From NCBI RefSeq assembly GCF_002980575.1, contig NZ_PVBS01000001.1, positions 744,001 through 808,000 of the forward strand: a DNA stretch of 64,000 bases, written 5' to 3'. This stretch comes from Sphingobacterium gobiense (GTDB taxonomy: Bacteria; Bacteroidota; Bacteroidia; Sphingobacteriales; Sphingobacteriaceae). Both the position numbers and the translations under genes were made by a program. Under the pieces are notes generated by a model, which had not been told where the DNA came from, searched no databases, and was given only the letters and a program-made list of their open reading frames with translations. Below are positions 18,024 through 26,927 of this stretch, piece by piece; within the stretch, counting starts at the first letter, position 1; every line of letters starts with the position of its first letter.

Positions 18024-18767
18024 TTAGCTATCGAACTTCTCCAGTAATTTTAACAAGGTAGCAAAATCTTTCGGATACGGTGCTTCAAAACTGTATTCTC
18101 TTCCTTCTATAGAAAAACGGATTTGATGTGCATGCAAAGCAAAACGCTTCATAATAGGTTGTTCTTCTTCTCCTTTTGCCATCGTAAAACCTCTTTTCTT
18201 GATCTGAGACAAATAAACCGGTTTACCACGATACATCTCATCACCCACGATAGCCGCTCGTTGGGTTGCCAAATGAATGCGGATCTGGTGCATACGACCA
18301 GTAATCGGTTTACATTCGACCAGCGTAAAATTCCTAAAATACTGTATGGAATTAAAAATGGTTTCGGCCGGTTTTCCGTTAGTACGATCGATGGAGACAT
18401 TTTTATTTCCTTGATTTAATATAGGTAAATTCACCAGCAAGTCTGTAAAGGAGTGTATGCCACCGATAATGGCGTGGTATTTTTTATCTACACGTCTGCG
18501 TTCAAACTCGATAGAAACCAAACGATATGTTTCGGGATTTTTCGCTAACAGGAGCAAACCGGAAGTATCTTTATCGAGACGATGGCATACCTGAGCGTCT
18601 GGATGGTACTTTTTAGCAAGACGTAAAATATTAATCTCGTCTCCACTCCGATTGTCTAGTGAAGCTATAAACGGTGGCTTATTAATGACAATTAGATCGT
18701 CGTCTTCAAAAAGGATGAGATCCTGAAATTTCGGAAATTTAAATAAACGATTGTCGCTTTTTTGCAT
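18024..18767 (-). CDS. RluA-family pseudouridine synthase
   Basis: A 247-residue enzyme that converts uridine to pseudouridine in rRNA or tRNA. The catalytic motif HRLDKDTSGLLL is at residues 62-73, with Asp65 as the nucleophile. HQIRIHLA, the second conserved motif, is near residue 165. There is no N-terminal S4 domain, so it is closer to RluA/TruC-type than RluC/RluD. The exact target uridine cannot be told. It is a single gene, divergent from panB. Confidence 0.88.
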   Translation of the reverse strand: MQKSDNRLFKFPKFQDLILFEDDDLIVINKPPFIASLDNRSGDEINILRLAKKYHPDAQVCHRLDKDTSGLLLLAKNPETYRLVSIEFERRRVDKKYHAIIGGIHSFTDLLVNLPILNQGNKNVSIDRTNGKPAETIFNSIQYFRNFTLVECKPITGRMHQIRIHLATQRAAIVGDEMYRGKPVYLSQIKKRGFTMAKGEEEQPIMKRFALHAHQIRFSIEGREYSFEAPYPKDFATLLKLLEKFDS

Positions 18768-18821
18768 AAACGCAAAAATACAGAAATCCCTTTAACATCC
18801 TCAACTTCTATAACTTTTTAT

Positions 18822-18829
18822 TAGCTTTG
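18822..18829 (+). promoter_or_regulatory. Possible -7 element of panB
   Basis: TAGCTTTG matches TAnnTTTG and lies 19 bp before the panB ATG, giving a short leader. No TTG is visible at the expected upstream position. Confidence 0.35.
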
Positions 18830-18848
18830 TTTCTCTAAACTACAAGCA

Positions 18849-19664
18849 ATGTCAGTAAATAAAATAATCAAGCGAGTAACCACGAACACCATCTTAGCCA
18901 TGAAAGCCAACGGTGAAAAAGTTAGTATGCTTACAGCGTATGATTACTCGACCGCGCGTGCGCTGGATGATGCCGGTATCGACGTTTTATTGGTTGGCGA
19001 TTCTGCCGCAAATGTTTTTGCGGGATATGAAACCACACTGCCCATTACATTGGACAACATGATATATCACGCCAGCGCGGTGGCGAGAGGTGCAAAGCGA
19101 GCATTAGTATTAGTCGATCTTCCCTTCGGTGAATACCAGGGTACGCCTGAAGATGCTTTCAAATCAGCTGTTCGAATGATGAAAGAATCAGGTGTTCATG
19201 CATTGAAATTGGAGGGTGGCGTAGAGATATTGGAGAATATTAAGAAGATTATTGATGCAGGTATTCCCGTTTGTGGACATTTAGGTCTTACGCCACAATC
19301 CATTAACAAATTCGGCACATTCGGTGTTCGGGCACAAGCGGATGCCGAAGCCGAAAAACTAAAGTCGGACGCGTTGGCTCTTCAAGAAATAGGCTGCTTT
19401 GCTATTGTGCTGGAAAAAATACCCGCAAAACTTGCTAAAGAAGTCAGTGAATCGCTGTCGATCCCAACCATTGGGATTGGTGCGGGAAACGGATGTGACG
19501 GACAAGTACTGGTGGTTAACGATATGCTTGGGTTCACCAAAGATTTTAAACCAAAGTTTTTAAGACGTTACATGGAAATGTACGACGGTATGGTGGAGGC
19601 GGCGACAAAATACGCAGAAGATGTAAAATCGGGAAACTATCCCAATGAATCTGAGCAATATTAA
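18849..19664 (+). CDS. panB: 3-methyl-2-oxobutanoate hydroxymethyltransferase
   Basis: PanB makes ketopantoate from 2-oxoisovalerate and methylene-tetrahydrofolate, the first committed step of pantothenate and CoA synthesis. At 271 residues it has the normal length. MLTAYDYSTARALDDAGIDVLLVGDSAANV holds the metal-binding Asp-Ser pattern; GHLGLTPQS and IPTIGIGAGNGCDGQVLV are the other family blocks. panC and panD are not in the window. A small membrane-protein gene follows after 29 bp. Confidence 0.95.
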   Translation: MSVNKIIKRVTTNTILAMKANGEKVSMLTAYDYSTARALDDAGIDVLLVGDSAANVFAGYETTLPITLDNMIYHASAVARGAKRALVLVDLPFGEYQGTPEDAFKSAVRMMKESGVHALKLEGGVEILENIKKIIDAGIPVCGHLGLTPQSINKFGTFGVRAQADAEAEKLKSDALALQEIGCFAIVLEKIPAKLAKEVSESLSIPTIGIGAGNGCDGQVLVVNDMLGFTKDFKPKFLRRYMEMYDGMVEAATKYAEDVKSGNYPNESEQY

Positions 19665-19693
19665 GCGCTTAATGGTTTTTTCAAGATAGGGTG

Positions 19694-20305
19694 ATGAAGA
19701 TATTTTTAATTATAGCATTAGTTGGAGTTTTGGCCTATCTCATCGCCAGAAGGTTTATGTTGACAAGTAAAAGCAATGCGTCGATTGTCAGAACTCATCA
19801 ACACCAACGTTTTGTTGTGATAGATACTTCACCTCAACTTATCAGTCGGGTGACAAAAAGTACGTTACGTACAGTTGGAATCGGTTTTTTGCTTCTTTTG
19901 ATCGCATTGGTTCTAGGGATGAAAATCAAAATACTTTGGATACTTATGCCATTAGCCCTTTACCTTATTGGCCAAATTTTCGTGTACACCAATCATGTTA
20001 AGTCTACTAAGGATCAGCGTATCTATTTTAATCCCACAACATATGAGGTTTTGGTCGATCACCTAAAAGACCAGCCTTTGTCTTTTAATTTGATGAGTGA
20101 CATCGTAAGCATATCCGAAATAAAGTCTGTCCAGAAAAATCGGGACACACTATTTGGTTATTACAAACTTCGTTTAAAGCAAGGTACCGTTGTTATCCCC
20201 TATTTAATTGAGCAAAACGAAAACAGTGTGAATAAACTCTTTTTTTCGTACCTCAATGAAAATTTTAAAATTGAGGTAGAAAGTAAGCTGTTCCCTATTA
20301 TCTAA
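19694..20305 (+). CDS. Hypothetical membrane protein
   Basis: A protein of about 203 residues with one N-terminal hydrophobic segment (IFLIIALVGVLAYLIA) and a pair in the middle (VGIGFLLLLIALVLGM and ILWILMPLALYLIGQIF). The C-terminal half is soluble, with strand-rich text such as TTYEVLVDHLKDQPLSFNLMSDIVSISEIKSV that resembles a pleckstrin-like or bacterial PH domain. That similarity is weak and judged by eye. The ATG at 19694 is preferred to a GTG one codon upstream. It may be co-transcribed with panB. Confidence 0.55.
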   Translation: MKIFLIIALVGVLAYLIARRFMLTSKSNASIVRTHQHQRFVVIDTSPQLISRVTKSTLRTVGIGFLLLLIALVLGMKIKILWILMPLALYLIGQIFVYTNHVKSTKDQRIYFNPTTYEVLVDHLKDQPLSFNLMSDIVSISEIKSVQKNRDTLFGYYKLRLKQGTVVIPYLIEQNENSVNKLFFSYLNENFKIEVESKLFPII

Positions 20306-20312
20306 TGTGCTA

Positions 20313-21311
20313 TCAATCGTTAATCGCTTTCCAGATCAAATCTTTCAGCTGTTGGATATTTTTACCCGATACGGAAGATATGAAAATGGAAGATATTCCT
20401 TTCGGTAACGTTTCAGCCATCTCCGATTCAAGCTCATCATCGAGCATATCTGATTTTGTAATTGCCAATAGCCGCGGTTTATCCATTAACTCGGGATTGT
20501 AAGCGGTTAACTCACGTAATAAAATTTGATATTCCTCATCAATGCTACGATCGGTGTCCGCGGGAATCATAAATAGCAAAACAGAATTGCGCTCAATGTG
20601 TCGTAAAAATCGGTGTCCTAAACCTTTTCCTTGCGACGCACCTTCAATAATACCGGGTATATCCGCCATTACGAACGATCTGTTATCGCGGTAACCGACG
20701 ATTCCGAGATTCGGTACCAATGTGGTAAAAGGATAATCGGCAACTTCTGGCTTTGCTGCCGATACAACAGATAACAGCGTAGATTTTCCGGCATTTGGAA
20801 AGCCGACTAATCCGACATCTGCCAGTACTTTCAATTCCAGAATAATCCATTGCTCCTGTCCCGGCATGCCCGATTGCGCAAAGCGTGGTGTTTGCTGCGT
20901 AGCAGATTTAAAGTGCCAATTGCCTAACCCACCCTTTCCACCGGGAGTCAATATCTTAGTTTCTCCGTCTTCTGTAATATCAAATAAAATTTCGCCGGTT
21001 TCTGCATCCTTGGCAACCGTTCCTAAAGGAACCTCCAATATTTCATCTTTCCCGTTAGCTCCCGTACGCAATGCGCTTAATCCGGGTCCACCGTGTGCGG
21101 CGATGATGTGTTTTCTGTATTTTAAATGGAGTAAGGTCCAATGTTGTGAAGAACCTTTTAGGATAATATGCCCACCACGACCACCGTCACCTCCGTCTGG
21201 TCCACCTTTGGCCGTAAACTTATCCCGATGTAGGTGTGCGGAACCAGCTCCGCCATGCCCGGAGCGACAACACACCTTCACATAATCCACAAAATTTGAA
21301 CCCTGAGCCAT
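20313..21311 (-). CDS. obgE: GTPase ObgE/CgtA
   Basis: A 332-residue essential GTPase involved in 50S ribosome assembly and stress responses. The N-terminal Obg fold is glycine-rich ([16 protein letters not shown] and [13 protein letters not shown]). The G domain has [11 protein letters not shown] at about 166-176, [11 protein letters not shown] and a TKSD base-recognition motif. The protein ends after the G domain, so the optional C-terminal OCT domain is missing, as is common in Bacteroidota. It follows adk by 33 bp. Confidence 0.95.
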   Translation of the reverse strand: MAQGSNFVDYVKVCCRSGHGGAGSAHLHRDKFTAKGGPDGGDGGRGGHIILKGSSQHWTLLHLKYRKHIIAAHGGPGLSALRTGANGKDEILEVPLGTVAKDAETGEILFDITEDGETKILTPGGKGGLGNWHFKSATQQTPRFAQSGMPGQEQWIILELKVLADVGLVGFPNAGKSTLLSVVSAAKPEVADYPFTTLVPNLGIVGYRDNRSFVMADIPGIIEGASQGKGLGHRFLRHIERNSVLLFMIPADTDRSIDEEYQILLRELTAYNPELMDKPRLLAITKSDMLDDELESEMAETLPKGISSIFISSVSGKNIQQLKDLIWKAIND

Positions 21312-21344
21312 ATCCTACTATCTTATTTTTACTTTGATATCTGC

Positions 21345-21914
21345 TTAATAGCTATCAATAATTGTCGTCAACGACTGGAAAATCGCATCAATATCACCAA
21401 TGCCGTTTATTTTGGACAATTTGCCCTGACCTTCATAATATGGTAATACGTGCACCGTTTTATTGAAATACTCCTCGATACGTTTCGTCAACTTATCTGC
21501 AGCATCATCTGCGCGACCAGATACCTCCTGACGTTTCGCAATACGTTGCTTTAACTCCTCTTCCGTTACATCCAATGCCAATACGCCGGTAATACTTTCA
21601 TTAATTGATTCCAGAAACTTGTCTAAGGCTTCTGCCTGTGCCACCGTACGCGGGAATCCATCAAAAATAAAACCTTGAGCTTGTGGATTTTTATTTATTT
21701 CTTCTTCCAACATGGCTATGGTGATGGAGTCAGGAACAAGATTACCGTCGGCAATAATCTGGCTCACCTGCTGACCCAATGCGGTCTGATTCTTGATATG
21801 AGCGCGGAATATATCGCCTGTGGAAATATGAACTAATTGGTATTTTTCAATGAGTTTTTCTGATTGGGTACCTTTCCCTGCACCGGGAGGACCAAATAAG
21901 ACGAGGTTTAGCAT
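21345..21914 (-). CDS. adk: Adenylate kinase
   Basis: This enzyme converts ATP plus AMP to two ADP in the cytoplasm. The 189-residue protein is the short-LID form. The P-loop is GPPGAGKGTQS (residues 8-18). AMP-binding HISTGDIFRAHI and FDGFPRTVAQAEAL are present, and the LID has no zinc cysteines. Transcribed with obgE. Confidence 0.95.
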   Translation of the reverse strand: MLNLVLFGPPGAGKGTQSEKLIEKYQLVHISTGDIFRAHIKNQTALGQQVSQIIADGNLVPDSITIAMLEEEINKNPQAQGFIFDGFPRTVAQAEALDKFLESINESITGVLALDVTEEELKQRIAKRQEVSGRADDAADKLTKRIEEYFNKTVHVLPYYEGQGKLSKINGIGDIDAIFQSLTTIIDSY

Positions 21915-21939
21915 AAGTTTATCGTTTTTATGTTAAAAA

Positions 21940-21970
21940 AAAGCCTAATCCCGATAAAGAATTAGGCTTT
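21940..21970 (-). terminator. Terminator of the tRNA-Arg gene
   Basis: Perfect 10-bp arms AAAGCCTAAT/ATTAGGCTTT with an 11-nt loop are followed by a run of eight T on the reverse strand. It lies 6 nt after the tRNA-Arg 3' end and before adk. Confidence 0.88.
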
Positions 21971-21975
21971 GCTTG

Positions 21976-22049
21976 TGCGCTCAAAGGGAGTCGAACCCCT
22001 AACCTCCTGATCCGTAGTCAGGTGCTCTATCCAGTTAAGCTATGAGCGC
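21976..22049 (-). tRNA. tRNA-Arg (anticodon ACG)
   Basis: A 74-nt cloverleaf: acceptor arms GCGCTCA/TGAGCGC, T-arm with GTTCGACTC, anticodon stem CCTGA/TCAGG with loop CTACGGA. The anticodon ACG is at 22013-22015 and is normally modified to ICG. Discriminator A; CCA is not encoded. A promoter and a terminator flank it, so it is a single-gene unit. Confidence 0.95.
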
Positions 22050-22095
22050 GGCAGCCATCACATCTAGACATTTCGTCTTCGCTGTTTTGGTGATG

Positions 22096-22126
22096 CAAAT
22101 ATAGGCAAACGGACCGGCTATGCAAA
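22096..22126 (-). promoter_or_regulatory. Promoter of tRNA-Arg
   Basis: On the reverse strand TTTG (22126-22123), a 19-bp spacer and TATATTTG (22103-22096) match the Bacteroidota sigma-70 consensus TTTG-N19-TAnnTTTG. Transcription would begin near 22090, about 40 nt before the mature tRNA. Confidence 0.75.
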
Positions 22127-22133
22127 CTTTTTT

Positions 22134-22373
22134 TCATTTTAATCTTAAGTAACTTTTTGCAAAATCACAAACAAATTCCCCCGTCTCATCTATTTTATAA
22201 TACAAAACAATGCCCTTCTCTATAAAAGCTACGCTTTTGCATAAGTGCCCTTGTTTGATAAAGTACGCTCCTTTCTTAAGTTTTTTATACTGGAAAAATC
22301 GCTCAAAGAAGTTTTTTTCAAGGCTCCCGGGTATTTCTTTTTTTAATAAACTAAATAAAGTGGTATCTGTCAT
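22134..22373 (-). pseudogene. Truncated Crp/Fnr-family regulator (N-terminal remnant)
   Basis: The 79-codon frame reads as the first third of a Crp/Fnr cyclic-nucleotide-binding regulator: FFERFFQYKKLKKGAYFIKQGHLCKSVAFIEKGIVLYYK is the start of the beta-roll effector domain. Family members are about 190 residues. Here similarity stops after DETGEFVCDFAK, six junk codons follow, and the helix-turn-helix is absent. The break lies about 100 bp from the 5' end of tRNA-Arg, which suggests a deletion or excision next to the tRNA. No remaining part of the gene is found nearby. The 226-bp stretch upstream to the tRNA-Thr terminator shows nothing else. Confidence 0.6.
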
Positions 22374-22566
22374 TCGTTTGGATTCTTACTTATGGGCTCA
22401 ATCTGTAGCCTACGCTACGTTCTAGGAGAACCGCTCGTCACGATTCTTCGTATTAATAAGTCGCATCAAATATATTCATCCTTATGGATGCTAACAACTA
22501 CTTTAGCGCTCTGTTGTCAGTTTTGAAGTCCCAAACGAGTATGTCCTGTATTTTAGCAAATGGAAT

Positions 22567-22595
22567 TAAAAAAAAAGCCCAACTTTCGTTGAGCT
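22567..22595 (-). terminator. Terminator of the tRNA-Thr gene
   Basis: On the reverse strand AGCTCAAC-GAAA-GTTGGGCT (one G-U pair, GAAA tetraloop) is followed by nine T residues. It is 4 nt after the tRNA 3' end. Confidence 0.88.
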
Positions 22596-22599
22596 CTTG

Positions 22600-22672
<73 letters not shown>

Positions 22673-22960
22673 TTTTGAATCGTTTCCGATTCAGTGATGC
22701 AAATATCACAGTTCTATCTCGATAATGCAAATACTTTTTTAAAAAACTCATAATAGCGCAGCTAAAAACCAAAACCATCGGCTGTTATACCGCAATCATT
22801 CGCTTAGATAGTAAGCGCGCAGTCATTTTGTCATTAAAATTCATTTTTATAAGACAAAATTTCTGATTTACACCATGCAATCAAAAAGGCACTTAAATTG
22901 TTTATCAACAAAAGGACATCAATTCACGCATTTACATCGATTTAAAAAGATTAACACTAT

Positions 22961-25567
22961 ATGAACTTTAACAACTATACCATCAAAGCACAGGAAGCTA
23001 TACAAAAAGCTTCCGAAATGGCGACGGGCAATCAGCAACAAGCTATTGAACCCGCACATATATTAAAAGCACTCTTAACCGTGGACGAACACGTAATTGG
23101 GCATCTATTAAAAAAGCTCAACGTAAACACCAACTATTTGGATACGGAGGTCGACAAACAACTAGCTTCCTTACCTAAAGTAAGTGGAAGCAATGTATAC
23201 CTCAGTAACACATCTGCCTCAGTGTTGCAGAAAGCGCAAAGTTATTTAAAAGAATTTAATGACGAATTTGTTTCCATTGAACACATTCTCTTAGGACTTC
23301 TTTCGTCAAGTGATAAAACGGCTTCTTTGTTAAAAGGTCAAGGTGTAAATGAAAAGGATCTCAAACTAGCAATTAAAGAGCTTCGCGGAAATAATCGTGT
23401 TACCGATCAAAATGCAGAGGCAACCTACAATGCGCTTGGAAAATATGCTCGCAACCTCAATGAGTTTGCAGAATCTGGAAAGCTGGATCCGGTTATCGGC
23501 CGGGATGAAGAAATTCGCCGCGTGATGCAGATTCTATCACGTCGTACGAAGAACAATCCGATTTTGGTTGGTGAGCCGGGTGTCGGTAAAACAGCCATTG
23601 CGGAAGGTATTGCCCACCGGATCATCAAAGGTGACGCGCCAGAGAATCTCAAATCCAAAACCGTGTTTTCGCTCGATATGGGCGCGCTTATTGCCGGCGC
23701 GAAATACAAGGGCGAGTTCGAAGAGCGTTTGAAAGCCGTGGTTAAAGAAGTGTCAGACAGTGCCGGTGAGATTATCTTATTTATCGATGAAATCCACACC
23801 TTGGTGGGTGCCGGCGGTGGTGAAGGCGCTATGGATGCGGCAAATATCCTAAAACCTGCTTTAGCACGTGGAGAGCTGCGCGCAATCGGCGCCACAACTT
23901 TAAATGAATATCAAAAATACTTCGAGAAAGATAAAGCCTTAGAGCGCCGATTCCAAAAGGTTATGGTCGACGAACCGGATACACAGGATGCGATTTCAAT
24001 CCTCCGCGGTCTTAAAGAAAGATATGAAACTCACCATAAGGTTCGTATCCTAGATGAGTCTATTATTGCGGCCGTAGAGTTATCACAACGTTATATCACC
24101 GACAGGTTCTTGCCCGATAAAGCGATTGACCTAATCGATGAAGCGGCGTCTAAACTGCGTTTGGAAATGGACTCCGTACCAGAAGCAGTGGATGAACTGG
24201 AAAGACGCATCATGCAACTGGAAATTGAGCGGGAGGCGATTAAGCGCGAGAATGACGAGAAGAAAGTGAAAGAGCTTTCTGAAACCATCGCCAATCTCTC
24301 CAACGAACGCGATTCATTAAAAGCAGCTTGGCAATCAGAGAAAAGTTTGGTCGATAAAGTTAATCAGGAAATCCAGCATATCGAGGATTACAAACTGGAA
24401 GCAGATCAAGCAGAACGTGCTGGCGATTACGGAAAGGTAGCCGAATTGCGTTATGGAAAAATTAAAGAAGCACAGGATAATGTTGAAAAACTGAAAACCG
24501 AACTTGCGGAAAAGCAACAAGATAGCCGTATGCTAAAAGAGGAAGTTACTTCTGAGGATATCGCGGACGTAGTATCTCGTTGGACAGGTATTCCTGTCAG
24601 CAAAATGGTGCAGTCTGAACGTGAGAAATTGCTTAACCTGGAAGAAGAATTGCATAAACGTGTCGCGGGTCAGGAAGAAGCAATCGAGGCGATTGCCGAT
24701 GCCATCCGTCGTTCCAGAGCCGGGCTGAGCGATGCGAAACGACCTATCGGTTCGTTCATCTTCCTTGGTACAACTGGGGTAGGTAAAACAGAACTTGCTA
24801 AGGCATTGGCCGAATTCCTGTTTGATGATGAACAAGCTATGGTACGGATTGATATGTCCGAATATCAAGAACGACATGCGGTATCCAGATTGATTGGTGC
24901 GCCTCCCGGATACATCGGTTACGAAGAAGGCGGGCAGTTAACGGAAGCTGTACGCCGTAGGCCTTATTCAGTCGTCCTTTTGGATGAGATCGAGAAAGCC
25001 CATCCGGACGTATTCAATATCTTATTGCAAGTATTGGATGACGGACATTTGACAGATAACAAAGGACGCGTGGTCAACTTTAAAAATACGATCATCATCA
25101 TGACGTCCAATACCGGATCGCATATTATTCAGGAGAATTTCTCCAAATTGGATGACAGCAACCGCGATGAAGTGATTGCGAAAACGAAGGATGACGTATT
25201 TGAACTCTTACAGAAGTCGATCAGACCGGAGTTTCTGAACCGTATTGATGAAGTGATCATGTTTACACCGTTGAGCCGGGATGAGATTGGCGATATTGTG
25301 CGCATGCAATTTCAGAAGATACAGAAACAACTCTCGGAACAGAATATATTCTTATCTGCCAGTGAAGATGCACTCGATTGGTTAGGTCAATTGGGCTACG
25401 ATCCGGTATACGGCGCAAGACCGTTAAAACGGGTTATACAAAAGCGGGTGCTCAATGAACTCTCGAAAGAGATTCTTTCGGATAAGGTTTCGAGGGATTC
25501 GGTTATCCAACTGGATGTATTCGATGGTAAGTTTGTATTTATGAATAAAAAAGACGGGGGGCAATAA
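22961..25567 (+). CDS. clpB: ATP-dependent chaperone ClpB
   Basis: An 868-residue AAA+ disaggregase that works with DnaK to rescue aggregated proteins. Order of parts: Clp_N repeats (residues 1-150), first AAA+ module with Walker A GEPGVGKT at about 205, the long coiled-coil middle domain (about 410-530) that distinguishes ClpB from ClpA/ClpC, then the second AAA+ module with GTTGVGKT at about 603 and a C-terminal domain. No ClpP-binding loop is evident. It is a single gene ending in a terminator that includes its stop codon. No CIRCE element or sigma-32-like promoter was recognised in the 288-bp gap before it. Confidence 0.96.
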   Translation: MNFNNYTIKAQEAIQKASEMATGNQQQAIEPAHILKALLTVDEHVIGHLLKKLNVNTNYLDTEVDKQLASLPKVSGSNVYLSNTSASVLQKAQSYLKEFNDEFVSIEHILLGLLSSSDKTASLLKGQGVNEKDLKLAIKELRGNNRVTDQNAEATYNALGKYARNLNEFAESGKLDPVIGRDEEIRRVMQILSRRTKNNPILVGEPGVGKTAIAEGIAHRIIKGDAPENLKSKTVFSLDMGALIAGAKYKGEFEERLKAVVKEVSDSAGEIILFIDEIHTLVGAGGGEGAMDAANILKPALARGELRAIGATTLNEYQKYFEKDKALERRFQKVMVDEPDTQDAISILRGLKERYETHHKVRILDESIIAAVELSQRYITDRFLPDKAIDLIDEAASKLRLEMDSVPEAVDELERRIMQLEIEREAIKRENDEKKVKELSETIANLSNERDSLKAAWQSEKSLVDKVNQEIQHIEDYKLEADQAERAGDYGKVAELRYGKIKEAQDNVEKLKTELAEKQQDSRMLKEEVTSEDIADVVSRWTGIPVSKMVQSEREKLLNLEEELHKRVAGQEEAIEAIADAIRRSRAGLSDAKRPIGSFIFLGTTGVGKTELAKALAEFLFDDEQAMVRIDMSEYQERHAVSRLIGAPPGYIGYEEGGQLTEAVRRRPYSVVLLDEIEKAHPDVFNILLQVLDDGHLTDNKGRVVNFKNTIIIMTSNTGSHIIQENFSKLDDSNRDEVIAKTKDDVFELLQKSIRPEFLNRIDEVIMFTPLSRDEIGDIVRMQFQKIQKQLSEQNIFLSASEDALDWLGQLGYDPVYGARPLKRVIQKRVLNELSKEILSDKVSRDSVIQLDVFDGKFVFMNKKDGGQ

Positions 25568-25579
25568 TCCCCGTCTTTT
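25549..25579. terminator. Bidirectional terminator between clpB and the sugar transporter gene
   Basis: Perfect 11-bp arms AAAAGACGGGG and CCCCGTCTTTT with T- and A-runs outside. The left arm lies inside the clpB coding end, and the right arm touches the last codon of the reverse MFS gene. One hairpin therefore serves both converging units. Confidence 0.85.
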
Positions 25580-26918
25580 ATTCTTTAATCCGCCATACGG
25601 AAATAGCACCCAACAGCATAAATATCCCGCCTAGCATAATCCCATATATCGATTGGCTGCCAAAAACATATTTAATAATCATACCGCCGAAAAAACCGCA
25701 TATAATTTGCGGAAAGGTGATAAAGAAATTAAAGATCCCCATATATACCCCCATCTTACGAGCAGGCAGGCTGTCACTCAGAATGGCATAAGGCATGGAG
25801 AGAATGCTTCCCCAAGCTATACCCACCCCCAGCATTGTTAATAACAAGATATTCGGCGAGGAAATAAAGAGTATAGAGATCAAGGATATACCACCGATGA
25901 CCAATCCGAACGCATGTACTTTTGTTCGTCCAAATCGATTCGCGAGCCGGGGCAAGAAAATGGCGTATATGGCCGATATACCATTGTACACACCAAAAAG
26001 CACCCCCACCCAGTTGCCAGCTTCCGCATACAGACGATTGCGCTCGCCATCCATCTTATAAAACACATGTTCCGCAATAGCCGGTGTCATATATACCCAC
26101 ATCATGAAAAGCGCAAACCAGGAGAAAAACTGTACCCATCCGAGCTTTTTCATCGTTAAAGGCATCCGCTTGAAATCTTGAAAGATTGCGCCAAAGTTAT
26201 GGCTGGATGAAGATTGCGTTTCCCCTTTCGCTTCTTCCTGTCCCATAAAAGACTCCAGTTCTTCCGGGGTATATTCTTTTGTGGTAAAAACGGTCCACAA
26301 AATGGTAATGATCAAAACGAACGCGCCAAAGTAAAACGAATAAATCACATTTTGCGGAACGATACCGTCTCCCCCTTCAGCAGGGATATGTAAATATTCT
26401 GCAAACACGTAAGGTAGCCAGGAACCGACTACAGCCCCCACACCTATCAAAACGGTTTGAACCGAAAAGCCTAAGCTTCGCTGGGAACTGGGCAGATTAT
26501 CGCCTACCAATGCACGGAACGGTTCCATCGTCACGTTAATGGACGCATCCATCAGCATTAGCATGCCTGCACCAATCAATAACGGGGGGAGTAATGTGGT
26601 AAATAGAGCGATGTTGGGCATAAGTACTAACGCTACCGCTGTCAATATGGCTCCGACCAAAAAGAAAGGTCGCCGACGCCCCATCTTTGTCCAGGTGCGA
26701 TCACTATAGTGGCCGATAATCGGCTGCACGATCATGCCCGTAATCGGAGCTGCCAGCCAAAACAAGGAAAGATGCTCCACATCGGCACCAAACGTTTGTA
26801 GAATACGGGAAGCATTACCATTTTGCAAAGCAAATCCCATTTGGATGCCCAAAAAGCCCATGCTCATGTTAACAATTTGGGCAACAGTCAAAGTGGGTTT
26901 AACGCGAATATTGTTCAT
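25578..26918 (-). CDS. MFS sugar transporter, probable maltose uptake (SLC45/GPH-like)
   Basis: A 446-residue inner-membrane permease with about twelve hydrophobic segments. VNMSMGFLGIQMGFALQNGNASRILQTFGA and PIIGHYSDRTWTKMGRRRPFFLVGA are typical of SLC45/GPH-type disaccharide carriers found in Bacteroidota maltose loci. It is the last gene of the starch operon, 9 bp after the GH65 phosphorylase gene. The likely task is moving maltose or short maltodextrins from the periplasm to the phosphorylase. The substrate is inferred from the operon. Confidence 0.85.
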   Translation of the reverse strand: MNNIRVKPTLTVAQIVNMSMGFLGIQMGFALQNGNASRILQTFGADVEHLSLFWLAAPITGMIVQPIIGHYSDRTWTKMGRRRPFFLVGAILTAVALVLMPNIALFTTLLPPLLIGAGMLMLMDASINVTMEPFRALVGDNLPSSQRSLGFSVQTVLIGVGAVVGSWLPYVFAEYLHIPAEGGDGIVPQNVIYSFYFGAFVLIITILWTVFTTKEYTPEELESFMGQEEAKGETQSSSSHNFGAIFQDFKRMPLTMKKLGWVQFFSWFALFMMWVYMTPAIAEHVFYKMDGERNRLYAEAGNWVGVLFGVYNGISAIYAIFLPRLANRFGRTKVHAFGLVIGGISLISILFISSPNILLLTMLGVGIAWGSILSMPYAILSDSLPARKMGVYMGIFNFFITFPQIICGFFGGMIIKYVFGSQSIYGIMLGGIFMLLGAISVWRIKE

Positions 26919-26927
26919 GAAAAGGTT

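Noticed and set aside
22374..22566. Missing C-terminal part of the Crp/Fnr gene or an integrase remnant
   Set aside because: This stretch lies upstream of the remnant's start, and no frame in it reads as a helix-turn-helix or recombinase.
23425..23895. Reverse open frame opposite clpB
   Set aside because: Ser/Ala/Pro-rich translation typical of the antisense of a well-conserved AAA+ gene, with no family features.
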